Shown here: piece by piece, positions 9,212 to 16,002 of the stretch
How positions within the stretch are numbered: position 1 is the stretch's first letter
Layout: the number at the start of each line of letters is the position of its first letter
Source of the DNA: Streptomyces coryli
GTDB lineage: Bacteria > Actinomycetota > Actinomycetes > Streptomycetales > Streptomycetaceae
Length of the DNA stretch: 32,567 nucleotides
Assembly: GCF_011044975.1 (NCBI RefSeq)
Contig: NZ_JAAKZV010000074.1
Location: 1 to 32,567 of the forward strand
Reading direction: 5' to 3'
The notes under the pieces: model-generated
What the model saw: only the letters and a program-made list of their open reading frames with translations
What the model was told of the DNA's origin: nothing
Databases searched by the model: none
Position numbers and translations under genes: made by a program

Positions 9212-9226
9212 CAGTTCACGCAAACA
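9193..9226. promoter_or_regulatory. Paired operator sites flanking the -10 of the YCII gene
   Basis: TGTTTACGTGACC (9193-9205) and GTTCACGCAAACA (9214-9226) are inverted copies of one another (11 of 13 positions) separated by the 8 bases that hold the -10. The second also matches GTTCATGCGAACA at the tetR start (11 of 13). A repressor bound here would cover the spacer, -10 and transcription start. Confidence 0.55.
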
Positions 9227-9242
9227 GAAGGGAAGCAGCACT

Positions 9243-9620
9243 GTGACGCAGTACTTCCTGACCATCCCGCACGACACGGCCGACGAGCCGACGATGGAGT
9301 CCATGCAGGCGATGGACCCGGCCGAGCTCGAAGCGATGATGGCCGCCGTCGAGCGCTTCAACACCGCGCTCAACGAGGCCGGCGCCTTCGTCACCGCCGG
9401 CGGACTGCACCCGCCGTCGACCGCCGTGACCGTCGACGCGACCGGCGAGAAGCCGAAGCGCACCCCGGGGCCGTTCGTGGACGCGCCCGAGTACGTCGGC
9501 GGCTTCTGGATCATCGAGGCCGGTGACGAGGAGGCCGCACTCACCTGGGCCGAGCAGTGCTCCGCGGCGCTGGGGTCCCGGATCGAGGTCCGCGCCCTGC
9601 AGGAGAACCCGGAGGAGTAG
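9243..9620 (+). CDS. YCII-domain protein
   Basis: 125 residues from a GTG with AGAAGGGAAG upstream. MTQYFLTIPHD, the central GAFVTAGGLHPP and the closing GGFWIIEAGDEEAALTWAEQ stretch are typical of the YCII/DGPF ferredoxin-like fold often linked to ECF sigma factors or small stress regulons. The biochemical role of these proteins is mostly unknown. It has its own promoter and terminator, and the operator-like sites at its promoter match the site at the start of tetR just downstream, suggesting it belongs to that regulon. Confidence 0.85.
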   Translation: MTQYFLTIPHDTADEPTMESMQAMDPAELEAMMAAVERFNTALNEAGAFVTAGGLHPPSTAVTVDATGEKPKRTPGPFVDAPEYVGGFWIIEAGDEEAALTWAEQCSAALGSRIEVRALQENPEE

Positions 9621-9637
9621 TCCTACGACCAGGGGGG

Positions 9638-9670
9638 AAAGGGTTCCGGCGGCATGCCGGAGCCCTTTTT
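9638..9670 (+). terminator. Intrinsic terminator after the YCII gene
   Basis: AAAGGGTTCCGGC (9638-9650), loop GGCAT, GCCGGAGCCCTTT (9656-9668) with one G-T pair, running into TTTTT (9666-9670). A classical stem plus T-tract, 17 bases after the stop codon; it insulates tetR from the upstream gene. Confidence 0.85.
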
Positions 9671-9697
9671 CACGCCCGGGATTTTGCTCACCCATGC

Positions 9698-9719
9698 TAT
9701 TCTTTGTTCATGCGAACAA
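9698..9719 (+). promoter_or_regulatory. tetR leaderless -10 and overlapping operator
   Basis: TATTCT (9698-9703) is a TANNNT -10 followed after 6 bases by the tetR ATG (9710), with no Shine-Dalgarno sequence, so the message is probably leaderless. TTGTTC-ATGC-GAACAA (9704-9719) is a palindrome with 6-bp arms centred on the start codon; TetR bound there would block its own transcription start. Confidence 0.6.
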
Positions 9720-10303
9720 GACAGTCGTTCACCGCTCAGGCCCGACGCACGCAGATCGTCGGCGCGGCGGTACGGGTGATCGCACGTGAAGGACTCTCGA
9801 AGGCATCCTTCGGGCGCATCGCCGCCGAGGCGGGACTGTCGAGCCCCGGCATGATCAGCTACCACTTCGCCGACAAGGACGAGCTGCTGACGGTGCTCAG
9901 CGACACGCTCCTCGACGACCTGGTGGCCGCGATCGAGGAGGCCGTCGACGCGGCCGAGGGCCCCGCGGAAGGACTCGCGGCCTACCTCAAGGCCTTCATC
10001 CGCTGGCAGGACACCCACCGCGACGAAGTGGGCGCGCTGTGGCGGCTCTCGGCCGGCTGGAAGCGCCCCGGCGAGCCGGCCGCCTTCGACGAGGCCCCGC
10101 TGCGCAAGCCCCTGCTGCGGGTGCTGCGCGCGGGCCGGACGACGGGCGTACTGCGCCCGGTGCAGGAGGAATGGGTGGCCCGGACGATCCTCTGCGCGGT
10201 CGAGGGCTACCAGCAGGCGCTGACCGACGATCCGGCGCTCGACGCCGACGCATTCGCCGAGACGCTGACCGACCTCTTCGAGCGAGGGCTGGTGACGCCA
10301 TGA
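9710..10303 (+). CDS. TetR-family transcriptional regulator
   Basis: 197 residues. The N-terminal helix-turn-helix (about 10-60) contains RTQIVGAAVRVIAREGLSKA and the recognition region SSPGMISYHFADKDEL, typical of the BetI/TetR group. The remaining helices form the ligand and dimerisation domain, with an aromatic and hydrophobic content that suggests a small lipophilic effector. The ATG at 9710 is chosen because translation upstream of it would run through the terminator and the promoter. The gene overlaps the following methyltransferase by ATGA. Similar palindromes at its own start and at the YCII promoter suggest autorepression and control of the neighbour. Confidence 0.9.
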   Translation: MRTRQSFTAQARRTQIVGAAVRVIAREGLSKASFGRIAAEAGLSSPGMISYHFADKDELLTVLSDTLLDDLVAAIEEAVDAAEGPAEGLAAYLKAFIRWQDTHRDEVGALWRLSAGWKRPGEPAAFDEAPLRKPLLRVLRAGRTTGVLRPVQEEWVARTILCAVEGYQQALTDDPALDADAFAETLTDLFERGLVTP

Positions 10304-10926
10304 GCACCCTCTCGGACATACCCGCGGCGACGGGTTGGGCGGCCTTCACCGCCGCGCGCACCCGCGCGATCCGCGGTCTGCGCGGCCGGGTCCTGGAGAT
10401 CGGCGCGGGCCGGGGAGCGAACTTCGCCGCCCTGGACCGCGACGTCGAGTGGCTCGGCCTCGAGCCCTCGCCCCGCCGCTGCCGCTTCCTGGCCGAGAAC
10501 GCCCGCCGCCACGGCCACCGCGCGCCGCCCGTCCAGGCCACCGCCGAGTCCATCCCGCTGCCCGCCGCCGCCGTGGACGCGGTCCTGGCCACCACCGTCC
10601 TGTGCAGCGTCCGCGACCAGGCGCAGGTGCTCGCCGAGATCGCCCGGGTCCTCAGACCCGGTGGCCGCCTCGTACTCGCCGAGCACGTCGCCGCCCCGCC
10701 GGGAAGCGTCGCCAGGGCGGCGCAGCGCGTGGCGCGCCCCTGGACGCGGCTCTTCGACCACGGCTGCGACCCGGTGCGCGACACCGCGGCCGCCGTACGA
10801 AACAGCCCGCTCCGCTTCGACGCCGGCACCGGGTTCGCCGTGCCGGTCCTGGGGAGTCTGACCGTTCCGTTCCTGGTCATCGAGGCCACGAACCCGCAAC
10901 ACCACACCACCGGGAGGACACCATGA
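10300..10926 (+). CDS. Class I SAM-dependent methyltransferase
   Basis: 208 residues. Motif I is VLEIGAGRGANFA (31-43), followed by GLEPSPRR for the ribose-binding acidic residue, then VDAVLATTVLCSV and the post-motif ARVLRPGGRLVLAEHV. This is the Methyltransf_11 type, related to UbiE/phospholipid methyltransferase-like proteins; the late segment ARPWTRLFDHGCDPVRDT is common in the latter. The substrate is unknown but a lipid or small hydrophobic molecule is likely. It overlaps both tetR and the next gene by 4 bases, so the three are co-translated. Confidence 0.88.
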   Translation: MSTLSDIPAATGWAAFTAARTRAIRGLRGRVLEIGAGRGANFAALDRDVEWLGLEPSPRRCRFLAENARRHGHRAPPVQATAESIPLPAAAVDAVLATTVLCSVRDQAQVLAEIARVLRPGGRLVLAEHVAAPPGSVARAAQRVARPWTRLFDHGCDPVRDTAAAVRNSPLRFDAGTGFAVPVLGSLTVPFLVIEATNPQHHTTGRTP

Positions 10927-11273
10927 CGATCGGCACGATCATGGAGTTGACCCTGGCGGCGGCCTTCACGGCGATCGGCGCCGCGAAGATCGTCGCCTTC
11001 CCCGCCGTCCGCCGCGAGGCGCAGCACCTGGGCTTCACCGCCGGCAGATACCGGCTCATCGGGGTCGCCGAACTCCTCGCCGCCGCCGGACTGCTGACCG
11101 GCCTGTTCTGGACTCCCGCCGCCATCGCCGCGAGCGTCGGCCTGGTCGTCCTCCTGATCGGCGCCGTCCTGGTCCTGCGCCGGGCCGGCGACCCTCCGGC
11201 CCGCGCCCTGCCCGCCGTGGCCTTCGGCCTCGCGGCCGCGGCCACCGCGACGCTCCTCCTCACCGGCATCTGA
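10923..11273 (+). CDS. DoxX-family small membrane protein
   Basis: 116 residues with four hydrophobic segments (about 5-25, 42-62, 66-86 and 94-114), the pattern of DoxX/DoxX-like proteins. The family includes subunits of quinone-linked oxidoreductases and proteins tied to redox stress; the specific role here is unknown. It is the last gene of the tetR-methyltransferase-DoxX operon, joined by an ATGA overlap, and ends 43 bases before hemW. Confidence 0.8.
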   Translation: MTIGTIMELTLAAAFTAIGAAKIVAFPAVRREAQHLGFTAGRYRLIGVAELLAAAGLLTGLFWTPAAIAASVGLVVLLIGAVLVLRRAGDPPARALPAVAFGLAAAATATLLLTGI

Positions 11274-11316
11274 ACCGGTTACGGGCTCCACCGCCCGATG
11301 CCGGACAATGGAGCCC

Positions 11317-12528
11317 ATGCCCTCCGCACTCCCCGACGGCGAGCCCATGCCCGCCGACGGCGCCCTCCCGCCCACCGCCCTGGCCGGCGACCGCCCGCTC
11401 GGCTTCTACGTGCACGTCCCGTACTGCGCCACCCGCTGCGGCTACTGCGACTTCAACACGTACACGGCGAGCGAGGTCCGCGGGGCCTCCCGGGATACGT
11501 ACGCGGACACCCTGATCGAAGAGGTCCGGCTGGCCCGCAAGGTCCTCGGCGACGACCCACGCCCGGTCGAGACGGTCTTCGTCGGCGGCGGGACCCCCAC
11601 CCTCCTCCCGGCAGCCGACCTGGGCCGGATGCTGGCGGCGATCCGCTCCGAGTTCGGCCTCGCCCCGGACGCCGAGGTGACCACGGAGGCAAACCCGGAG
11701 TCGGTCGACCCGGCCTACCTGACCGAGCTCCGCGCGGCGGGCTTCAACCGCATCTCCTTCGGCATGCAGAGCGCCCGTCAGCACGTCCTGAAGATCCTCG
11801 ACCGCACCCACACGCCTGGCCGTCCCGAGGCCTGCGTCGCGGAGGCGCACGCGGCCGGCTTCGACCATGTGAACCTCGACCTGATCTACGGAACCCCCGG
11901 CGAAACCGACGACGACTGGCGCGCCTCCCTGGACGCGGCCCTCTCCGCCGCCCCCGACCACGTCTCGGCGTACGCGCTGATCGTCGAGGAGGGCACCCAG
12001 CTGGCCCGCCGCATCCGCCGCGGCGAGGTCCCGATGACGGACGACGACGTCCACGCGGACCGCTACCTGATCGCGGAGGAGGCGCTCTCCGCAGCGGGCT
12101 TCTCCTGGTACGAGGTATCCAACTGGGCCACGACGGAGGCCGCCCGCTGCCGCCACAACGAGCTCTACTGGACCGGCGCCGACTGGTGGGGCGCGGGCCC
12201 CGGCGCCCACAGCCACGTGGGCGGCGTGCGCTGGTGGAACGTCAAGCACCCGGCGGCGTACGGCGAAGCCCTGGCGGGCGGCCGGTCCCCGGGCGCGGGC
12301 CGCGAGCTCCTGACGGACGAGGACCGCCGCGTGGAGCGGATCCTGCTGGAGCTGCGCCTCTCCGACGGCTGCCCGCTGACCCTCCTGCACCCGGCAGGCA
12401 AGGCAGCCGCCGACCGCGCGGTAAGGGACGGCCTCCTGGACCCCGCCCCTTACGAGGCCGGCCGCGCCGTCCTCACCCTCCGCGGCCGGCTCCTGGCCGA
12501 CGCCGTGGTCAGGGACCTCGTCGATTAG
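11317..12528 (+). CDS. hemW: Radical SAM heme chaperone HemW
   Basis: 403 residues. The iron-sulfur motif is C37-x3-C41-x2-C44 followed by DF, which is the HemW form (HemN has an additional Cys). RHNELYW and the GAGPGAHSHVGGVRWWN stretch, both HemW features, are present, with the HemN_C domain at the end. HemW inserts heme into respiratory enzymes; older annotations call it oxygen-independent coproporphyrinogen III oxidase, which is not its activity. The ATG at 11317 is preferred to 11308: GACAAT lies 7 bases upstream, consistent with a leaderless start, and the ATG at 11308 overlaps it. Confidence 0.93.
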   Translation: MPSALPDGEPMPADGALPPTALAGDRPLGFYVHVPYCATRCGYCDFNTYTASEVRGASRDTYADTLIEEVRLARKVLGDDPRPVETVFVGGGTPTLLPAADLGRMLAAIRSEFGLAPDAEVTTEANPESVDPAYLTELRAAGFNRISFGMQSARQHVLKILDRTHTPGRPEACVAEAHAAGFDHVNLDLIYGTPGETDDDWRASLDAALSAAPDHVSAYALIVEEGTQLARRIRRGEVPMTDDDVHADRYLIAEEALSAAGFSWYEVSNWATTEAARCRHNELYWTGADWWGAGPGAHSHVGGVRWWNVKHPAAYGEALAGGRSPGAGRELLTDEDRRVERILLELRLSDGCPLTLLHPAGKAAADRAVRDGLLDPAPYEAGRAVLTLRGRLLADAVVRDLVD

Positions 12529-12558
12529 GCGATGCGCTCCCGCCTCAAGACCCCTAAT

Positions 12559-12596
12559 CTCCCCTGAATCGCCCGACGCCGGGCGATTCAGGGGAG
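12559..12596 (+). terminator. 17-bp perfect hairpin covering the next gene's ribosome-binding site
   Basis: CTCCCCTGAATCGCCCG (12559-12575), loop ACGC, CGGGCGATTCAGGGGAG (12580-12596). The stem is perfect. It lies 30 bases after the hemW stop, so it may terminate hemW, but its 3' arm also contains most of the GGGGAGGGG ribosome-binding site of the signal-peptidase-like gene (ATG 12605). If the mRNA starts upstream, translation would be blocked unless the hairpin is opened. Confidence 0.8.
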
Positions 12597-12604
12597 GGGT
12601 GTTC

Positions 12605-13255
12605 ATGCGGCAGCGGGAAGCGGGCGCCAGGCTGAGCGTCGCGGCCTGGTTATTGGCGCCATTCGGGCTGGTCATGGTGCTGGGGACCATCGGGTACTTC
12701 TTCACGAACTACCGCGGGGTCACGGTCATGAGCGAGGCGATGGAGCCCACCTACCGGCAGGGCGAGCGGCTGGTCATCGAGCACATCGGGGCGGGCGGGA
12801 TACGCAGGGGGGATGTCGTGCTCATCCATGTGCCCGGTCGCTACGGGGGCAGGCCGGCCCTGCAGCGGGTCATCGGGGCGGGCGGCGATCACGTGGTGTC
12901 AGACGGAGAGCGGATCACGGTGAACGGGAAGCCGGTCGCCGAACCGTACGTCATGCGCGGCGGCGGCAGAGCGACCCCGCCGGCCGGTCCGTACGACGTG
13001 CGGGTGCCCGACGGGCGGTTGTTCCTGCTGGGCGATCACCGGGAGAACTCGAACGACTCGCGGTTCTTCCTCGACGAGCAGTCGGGCAGCGTCGCGGCCT
13101 CCGGGGTGCTCGGCCGCGTGCAGGAGGGCTCCGATGTCCGCGTACTGGTGGCTCTCGGGGTCCTCGGGAGCGCACTGACCCTGGCCGGGGGCGGCGCCTA
13201 CGCGGCGGGGCGGCGCAGCGGACTCCGGCCCGCGCCGCCCTGGCCCGCGGCCTAG
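12605..13255 (+). CDS. Signal peptidase I-like (S26) protein lacking the catalytic dyad; TTA codon
   Basis: 216 residues from the ATG at 12605, after GGGGAGGGG. One membrane segment near the N-terminus (about 12-35) and another near the C-terminus (about 180-203) flank an S26 domain. Box B reads SEAMEPT (43-49), so the catalytic Ser is Ala45. Box D reads LQRVIGAGGD, so the catalytic Lys is Gln87. The structural box GDHRENSNDSR is intact. It should therefore be unable to cleave signal peptides; a decoy, chaperone or partner of active signal peptidases is possible. Leu16 is encoded by TTA, the rare codon read by the bldA tRNA in streptomycetes. Its stop codon shares the palindrome CTAG (13252-13255) with the convergent DUF3097 gene. 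Confidence 0.85.
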   Translation: MRQREAGARLSVAAWLLAPFGLVMVLGTIGYFFTNYRGVTVMSEAMEPTYRQGERLVIEHIGAGGIRRGDVVLIHVPGRYGGRPALQRVIGAGGDHVVSDGERITVNGKPVAEPYVMRGGGRATPPAGPYDVRVPDGRLFLLGDHRENSNDSRFFLDEQSGSVAASGVLGRVQEGSDVRVLVALGVLGSALTLAGGGAYAAGRRSGLRPAPPWPAA

Positions 13256-14076
13256 GAGCCGGGCTGCGTCACGAAGTCGATCAGTTCCTCAACTCGCCCC
13301 AGCAGCGCCGGATCCAGGTCCCGGTAGCTGCTCACCGAGCCCAGAATCCGCTGCCACGCGGCGCCGGTGTTCTCCGGCCAGCCCAGTGCCCGGCACACCC
13401 CTGTCTTCCAGTCCTGCCCCCGCGGCACCCGCGGCCACGCGGCGATCCCCACCGACGACGGCTTCACGGCCTCCCACACGTCGATGTACGGATGCCCCAC
13501 CACCAGCGCGTGCTCGCTGGTGACCTCGGCGGCGATACGGGACTCCTTGGAACCCGGCACCAGGTGGTCGACCAGCACGCCCAGCCGCGCGTCGGGCCCC
13601 GGCCCGAAGTCGGCCACGATCCCCGGCAGATCATCGATGCCTTCCAGATACTCGACGACCACACCCTCGATCCGCAGGTCGTCCCCCCACACCCGCTCGA
13701 CCAACTCGGCGTCGTGCCGCCCCTCGACGTAAATCCGCCCGGCCCGGGCGATCCGGGCCCGCGCCCCGGGCACGGCCACCGAGCCGGATGCGGTACGGGA
13801 GGGGCGCGCGGGCGCGGCCGGGGCGGCGGGGCGTACCAGCGTCACGGTCTTCCCGTCGATCATGAAGCCACGCGGCGCCATGGGGAACACACGATGCTTC
13901 CCGAAGCGGTCCTCCAGCGTGACGGTGAGCCCCTCGGCGGTCTTCTCGGTGCGCACGACGGCCCCGCAGAAACCGGTGGTCACCTCCTCCACCACCAGGT
14001 CCGCCTCGGCCGGCACCTCCGGCACGGCCTTGGGCTTCTTCCACGGAGGGGTGAGATCGACATCGCCGTATCGCAT
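13252..14076 (-). CDS. DUF3097 family protein
   Basis: 274 residues. The start MRYGDVDLTPPWKKPK, the EDRFGKHRVFPMAPRGF block and the ARAGRIYVEGRHDAELVERVWGDDLR block mark the actinobacterial DUF3097 family. The latter resembles a Toprim-like motif (the EGRHD stretch is similar to the conserved Glu and following residues), so a nucleic-acid role is conceivable, but no function is established to my knowledge. A TAATCT hexamer 6 bases before the ATG suggests a leaderless transcript. It ends in a stop codon shared with the convergent signal-peptidase-like gene, and lies 9 bases after the stop of the MBL-fold gene. Confidence 0.88.
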   Translation of the reverse strand: MRYGDVDLTPPWKKPKAVPEVPAEADLVVEEVTTGFCGAVVRTEKTAEGLTVTLEDRFGKHRVFPMAPRGFMIDGKTVTLVRPAAPAAPARPSRTASGSVAVPGARARIARAGRIYVEGRHDAELVERVWGDDLRIEGVVVEYLEGIDDLPGIVADFGPGPDARLGVLVDHLVPGSKESRIAAEVTSEHALVVGHPYIDVWEAVKPSSVGIAAWPRVPRGQDWKTGVCRALGWPENTGAAWQRILGSVSSYRDLDPALLGRVEELIDFVTQPGS

Positions 14077-14085
14077 GCGGCGAGA

Positions 14086-14808
14086 TTATCCGAACCCGGC
14101 GGCCAGCTCGTCCCGTTGACGCCGTACGAACGCCGCGTCGACCACGGCGCCGTGTCCCGGTACGTACACCGCGTCGTCTCCCGCCAGCTCCAGCAGCTGG
14201 TCGAGCACCTCCGGCCAGCGCGCCGGATGGGCGTCCGCGCCCGCCTGCGGCACGCCGGACTCCTCGACGAGGTCGCCGCAGAACACCACCGCCGGGACGG
14301 CGCTGCGCACCACGACCACCATGTCGTGCGACGAGTGCGCGGGGCCCACGTTCGCCATCAGCACCTCGACGCCGCCGCCCAGATCCAGCGTCCACTCCCC
14401 CGCCACCGGATGCTGCGGGGCCACCACCACATCCGCCGCCTCGGCGGCCTCCCGGTGGGCGAGCCCATGGCGCACCGCGTCCGCCCGCAGCTCGTCCTTT
14501 CCCTCCCGCAGCACCTCGTCGATGCCGTGCGGCCCGTACACCTCGACGCCGGCGAAAGCCGCCGTCCCCAGGACATGGTCGAAATGCGGATGAGTGAGCG
14601 CCACATGCGACACGGGCCGCCCGAAGAGCTCCCGGAGCTGCCCCCGCAGCAGGGCCCCCTCGCGCAGCGACGCACCGGAGTCGACGAGCAGCAGCCCCTC
14701 GGAACCACACACGGCCCCAGCCGTCGCATCCCAGTGCGGAAGCCTCCGGCGCACGACACCCGGCGCAAGCTCTTCCCAGCGCCCGCACTCTTCCCTCTCC
14801 GCGTCCAT
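14086..14808 (-). CDS. MBL-fold metallohydrolase
   Basis: 240 residues. The metal-binding motif THPHFDH (HxHxDH) is followed by GPAHSSHD (third His), FCGDLVEES (bridging Asp) and VPGHG (last His), so the dinuclear site is complete. The sequence falls in the glyoxalase II/quinoprotein-relay-like group of cytoplasmic hydrolases; the substrate is not predictable. On the minus strand TAGCGT lies 6 bases before the ATG, suggesting a leaderless start. It is divergent from hrcA and precedes the DUF3097 gene by 9 bases. Confidence 0.87.
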   Translation of the reverse strand: MDAEREECGRWEELAPGVVRRRLPHWDATAGAVCGSEGLLLVDSGASLREGALLRGQLRELFGRPVSHVALTHPHFDHVLGTAAFAGVEVYGPHGIDEVLREGKDELRADAVRHGLAHREAAEAADVVVAPQHPVAGEWTLDLGGGVEVLMANVGPAHSSHDMVVVVRSAVPAVVFCGDLVEESGVPQAGADAHPARWPEVLDQLLELAGDDAVYVPGHGAVVDAAFVRRQRDELAAGFG

Positions 14809-14864
14809 AGCGCGACGCTATGCGATGTCACCTCACCCCGCGCCCGGACGACCTCCGGACCGCC

Positions 14865-14895
14865 TTGCCCGGGTGACACCGGACGGCCGTACACT
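14865..14895 (+). promoter_or_regulatory. Possible hrcA promoter
   Basis: TTGCCC (14865-14870) and TACACT (14890-14895) with a 19-base spacer. The predicted transcription start lies just before the CIRCE element, the usual arrangement for HrcA repression. Confidence 0.45.
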
Positions 14896-14909
14896 GGCCG
14901 GGGAAAAGC

Positions 14910-14934
14910 TGGCACTCCGCCCCGCAGAGTGCCA
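14910..14934. promoter_or_regulatory. CIRCE element (HrcA operator)
   Basis: TGGCACTC (14910-14917), nine-base spacer, GAGTGCCA (14927-14934). This matches the CIRCE inverted repeat TTAGCACTC-N9-GAGTGCTAA at its core and lies 41 bases before the hrcA start. HrcA bound here would repress its own operon; heat shock relieves repression. Confidence 0.95.
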
Positions 14935-14974
14935 AGGGGACGACCGACGCGACCAGCGGCTGGAGGTGAGCGGC

Positions 14975-16000
14975 ATGCTCAGCGAACGCAGACTCGAGGT
15001 GCTGCGCGCCATCGTCCAGGACTATGTCGGCACCGAGGAGCCCGTAGGCTCCAAGGCCCTCACCGAGCGGCACCGCCTGGGCGTGAGCCCGGCCACGGTC
15101 CGTAATGACATGGCCGTCCTCGAGGACGAGGGCTATATCGCCCAGCCCCACACCTCCGCGGGCCGCATCCCCACGGACAAGGGCTACCGCCTCTTCGTGG
15201 ACAAGCTCGCCGGCGTCAAGCCGCTCTCGGTCCCCGAGCGCCGCGCGATCCAGAACTTCCTCGACGGCGCCGTCGACCTGGACGATGTCGTGGGCCGTAC
15301 GGTCCGGCTGCTCGCGCAGCTGACCCGGCAGGTCGCGGTCGTGCAGTACCCCTCGCTGACCCGCTCCACGGTCAGGCATGTGGAGCTGCTCCCGCTGGCC
15401 CCCGCCCGCATCATGCTCGTGCTGATCACGGACACCGGCCGGGTCGAGCAGCGCCTGGTCGACTGCCCGGCCCCGTTCGGCGAGGCCAGCGTCGCCGACC
15501 TCCGCGCGCGGCTCAACAGCCGCGTCGTCGGCCGTCGCTTCGCGGACGTCCCGAAGCTGGTGCAGGACCTTCCCGACGCCTTCGAGACGGACGACCGGCC
15601 CACGGTGCAGACCGTCCTGTCCGTCCTCCTCGAGGCGCTCGTCGAGGAGAGCGAAGAGCGCCTGATGATCGGCGGCACCTCCAACCTGACCCGCTTCGAC
15701 CACGACTTCCCGCTCACCATCCGCCCCGTCCTGGAGGCGCTCGAGGAGCACGTGGTGCTGCTCAAGCTGCTCGGCGAGGCGAAGGACCCGGGCGTCACGG
15801 TCCGTATCGGGCATGAGAACCCTCACGAGGGACTCACCTCCGCGTCCGTGGTCTCGGTCGGCTACGGTGCGGGAGGCCCTCAGAACGAGGCCCTTGCCAA
15901 GCTCGGCGTGGTCGGCCCGACCCGCATGGATTACCCCGGAACGATGGGAGCGGTACGCGCAGTGGCACGTTACGTCGGACAGATCCTGGCGGAGTCATAA
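14975..16000 (+). CDS. hrcA: Heat-inducible transcription repressor HrcA
   Basis: 341 residues, the family length, from the ATG at 14975 after GGAGGTGAG. The N-terminal winged helix has [18 protein letters not shown] and [23 protein letters not shown], then [19 protein letters not shown], all classical HrcA. The middle GAF-like domain and the C-terminal GYGAGG.. and [15 protein letters not shown] segments follow. It represses chaperone genes carrying CIRCE and depends on GroEL for activity. The following dnaJ starts 2 bases after its stop, so the two are one operon. Confidence 0.97.
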   Translation: MLSERRLEVLRAIVQDYVGTEEPVGSKALTERHRLGVSPATVRNDMAVLEDEGYIAQPHTSAGRIPTDKGYRLFVDKLAGVKPLSVPERRAIQNFLDGAVDLDDVVGRTVRLLAQLTRQVAVVQYPSLTRSTVRHVELLPLAPARIMLVLITDTGRVEQRLVDCPAPFGEASVADLRARLNSRVVGRRFADVPKLVQDLPDAFETDDRPTVQTVLSVLLEALVEESEERLMIGGTSNLTRFDHDFPLTIRPVLEALEEHVVLLKLLGEAKDPGVTVRIGHENPHEGLTSASVVSVGYGAGGPQNEALAKLGVVGPTRMDYPGTMGAVRAVARYVGQILAES

Positions 16001-16002
16001 CA

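Noticed and set aside
11317-12528. Oxygen-independent coproporphyrinogen oxidase (HemN)
   Set aside because: The motif is Cx3Cx2CDF without the extra Cys of HemN, and the HNxxYW motif is present, so HemW is the better call.
12559-12596. Riboswitch upstream of the signal-peptidase-like gene
   Set aside because: Only a simple perfect hairpin is present; no conserved riboswitch core is visible. Kept as a terminator/occluding hairpin.
13492-15105. A 537-codon plus-strand frame across DUF3097, the MBL-fold gene and hrcA's start
   Set aside because: Antisense to two convincing genes and ending out of frame in hrcA; His/Arg-rich shadow.
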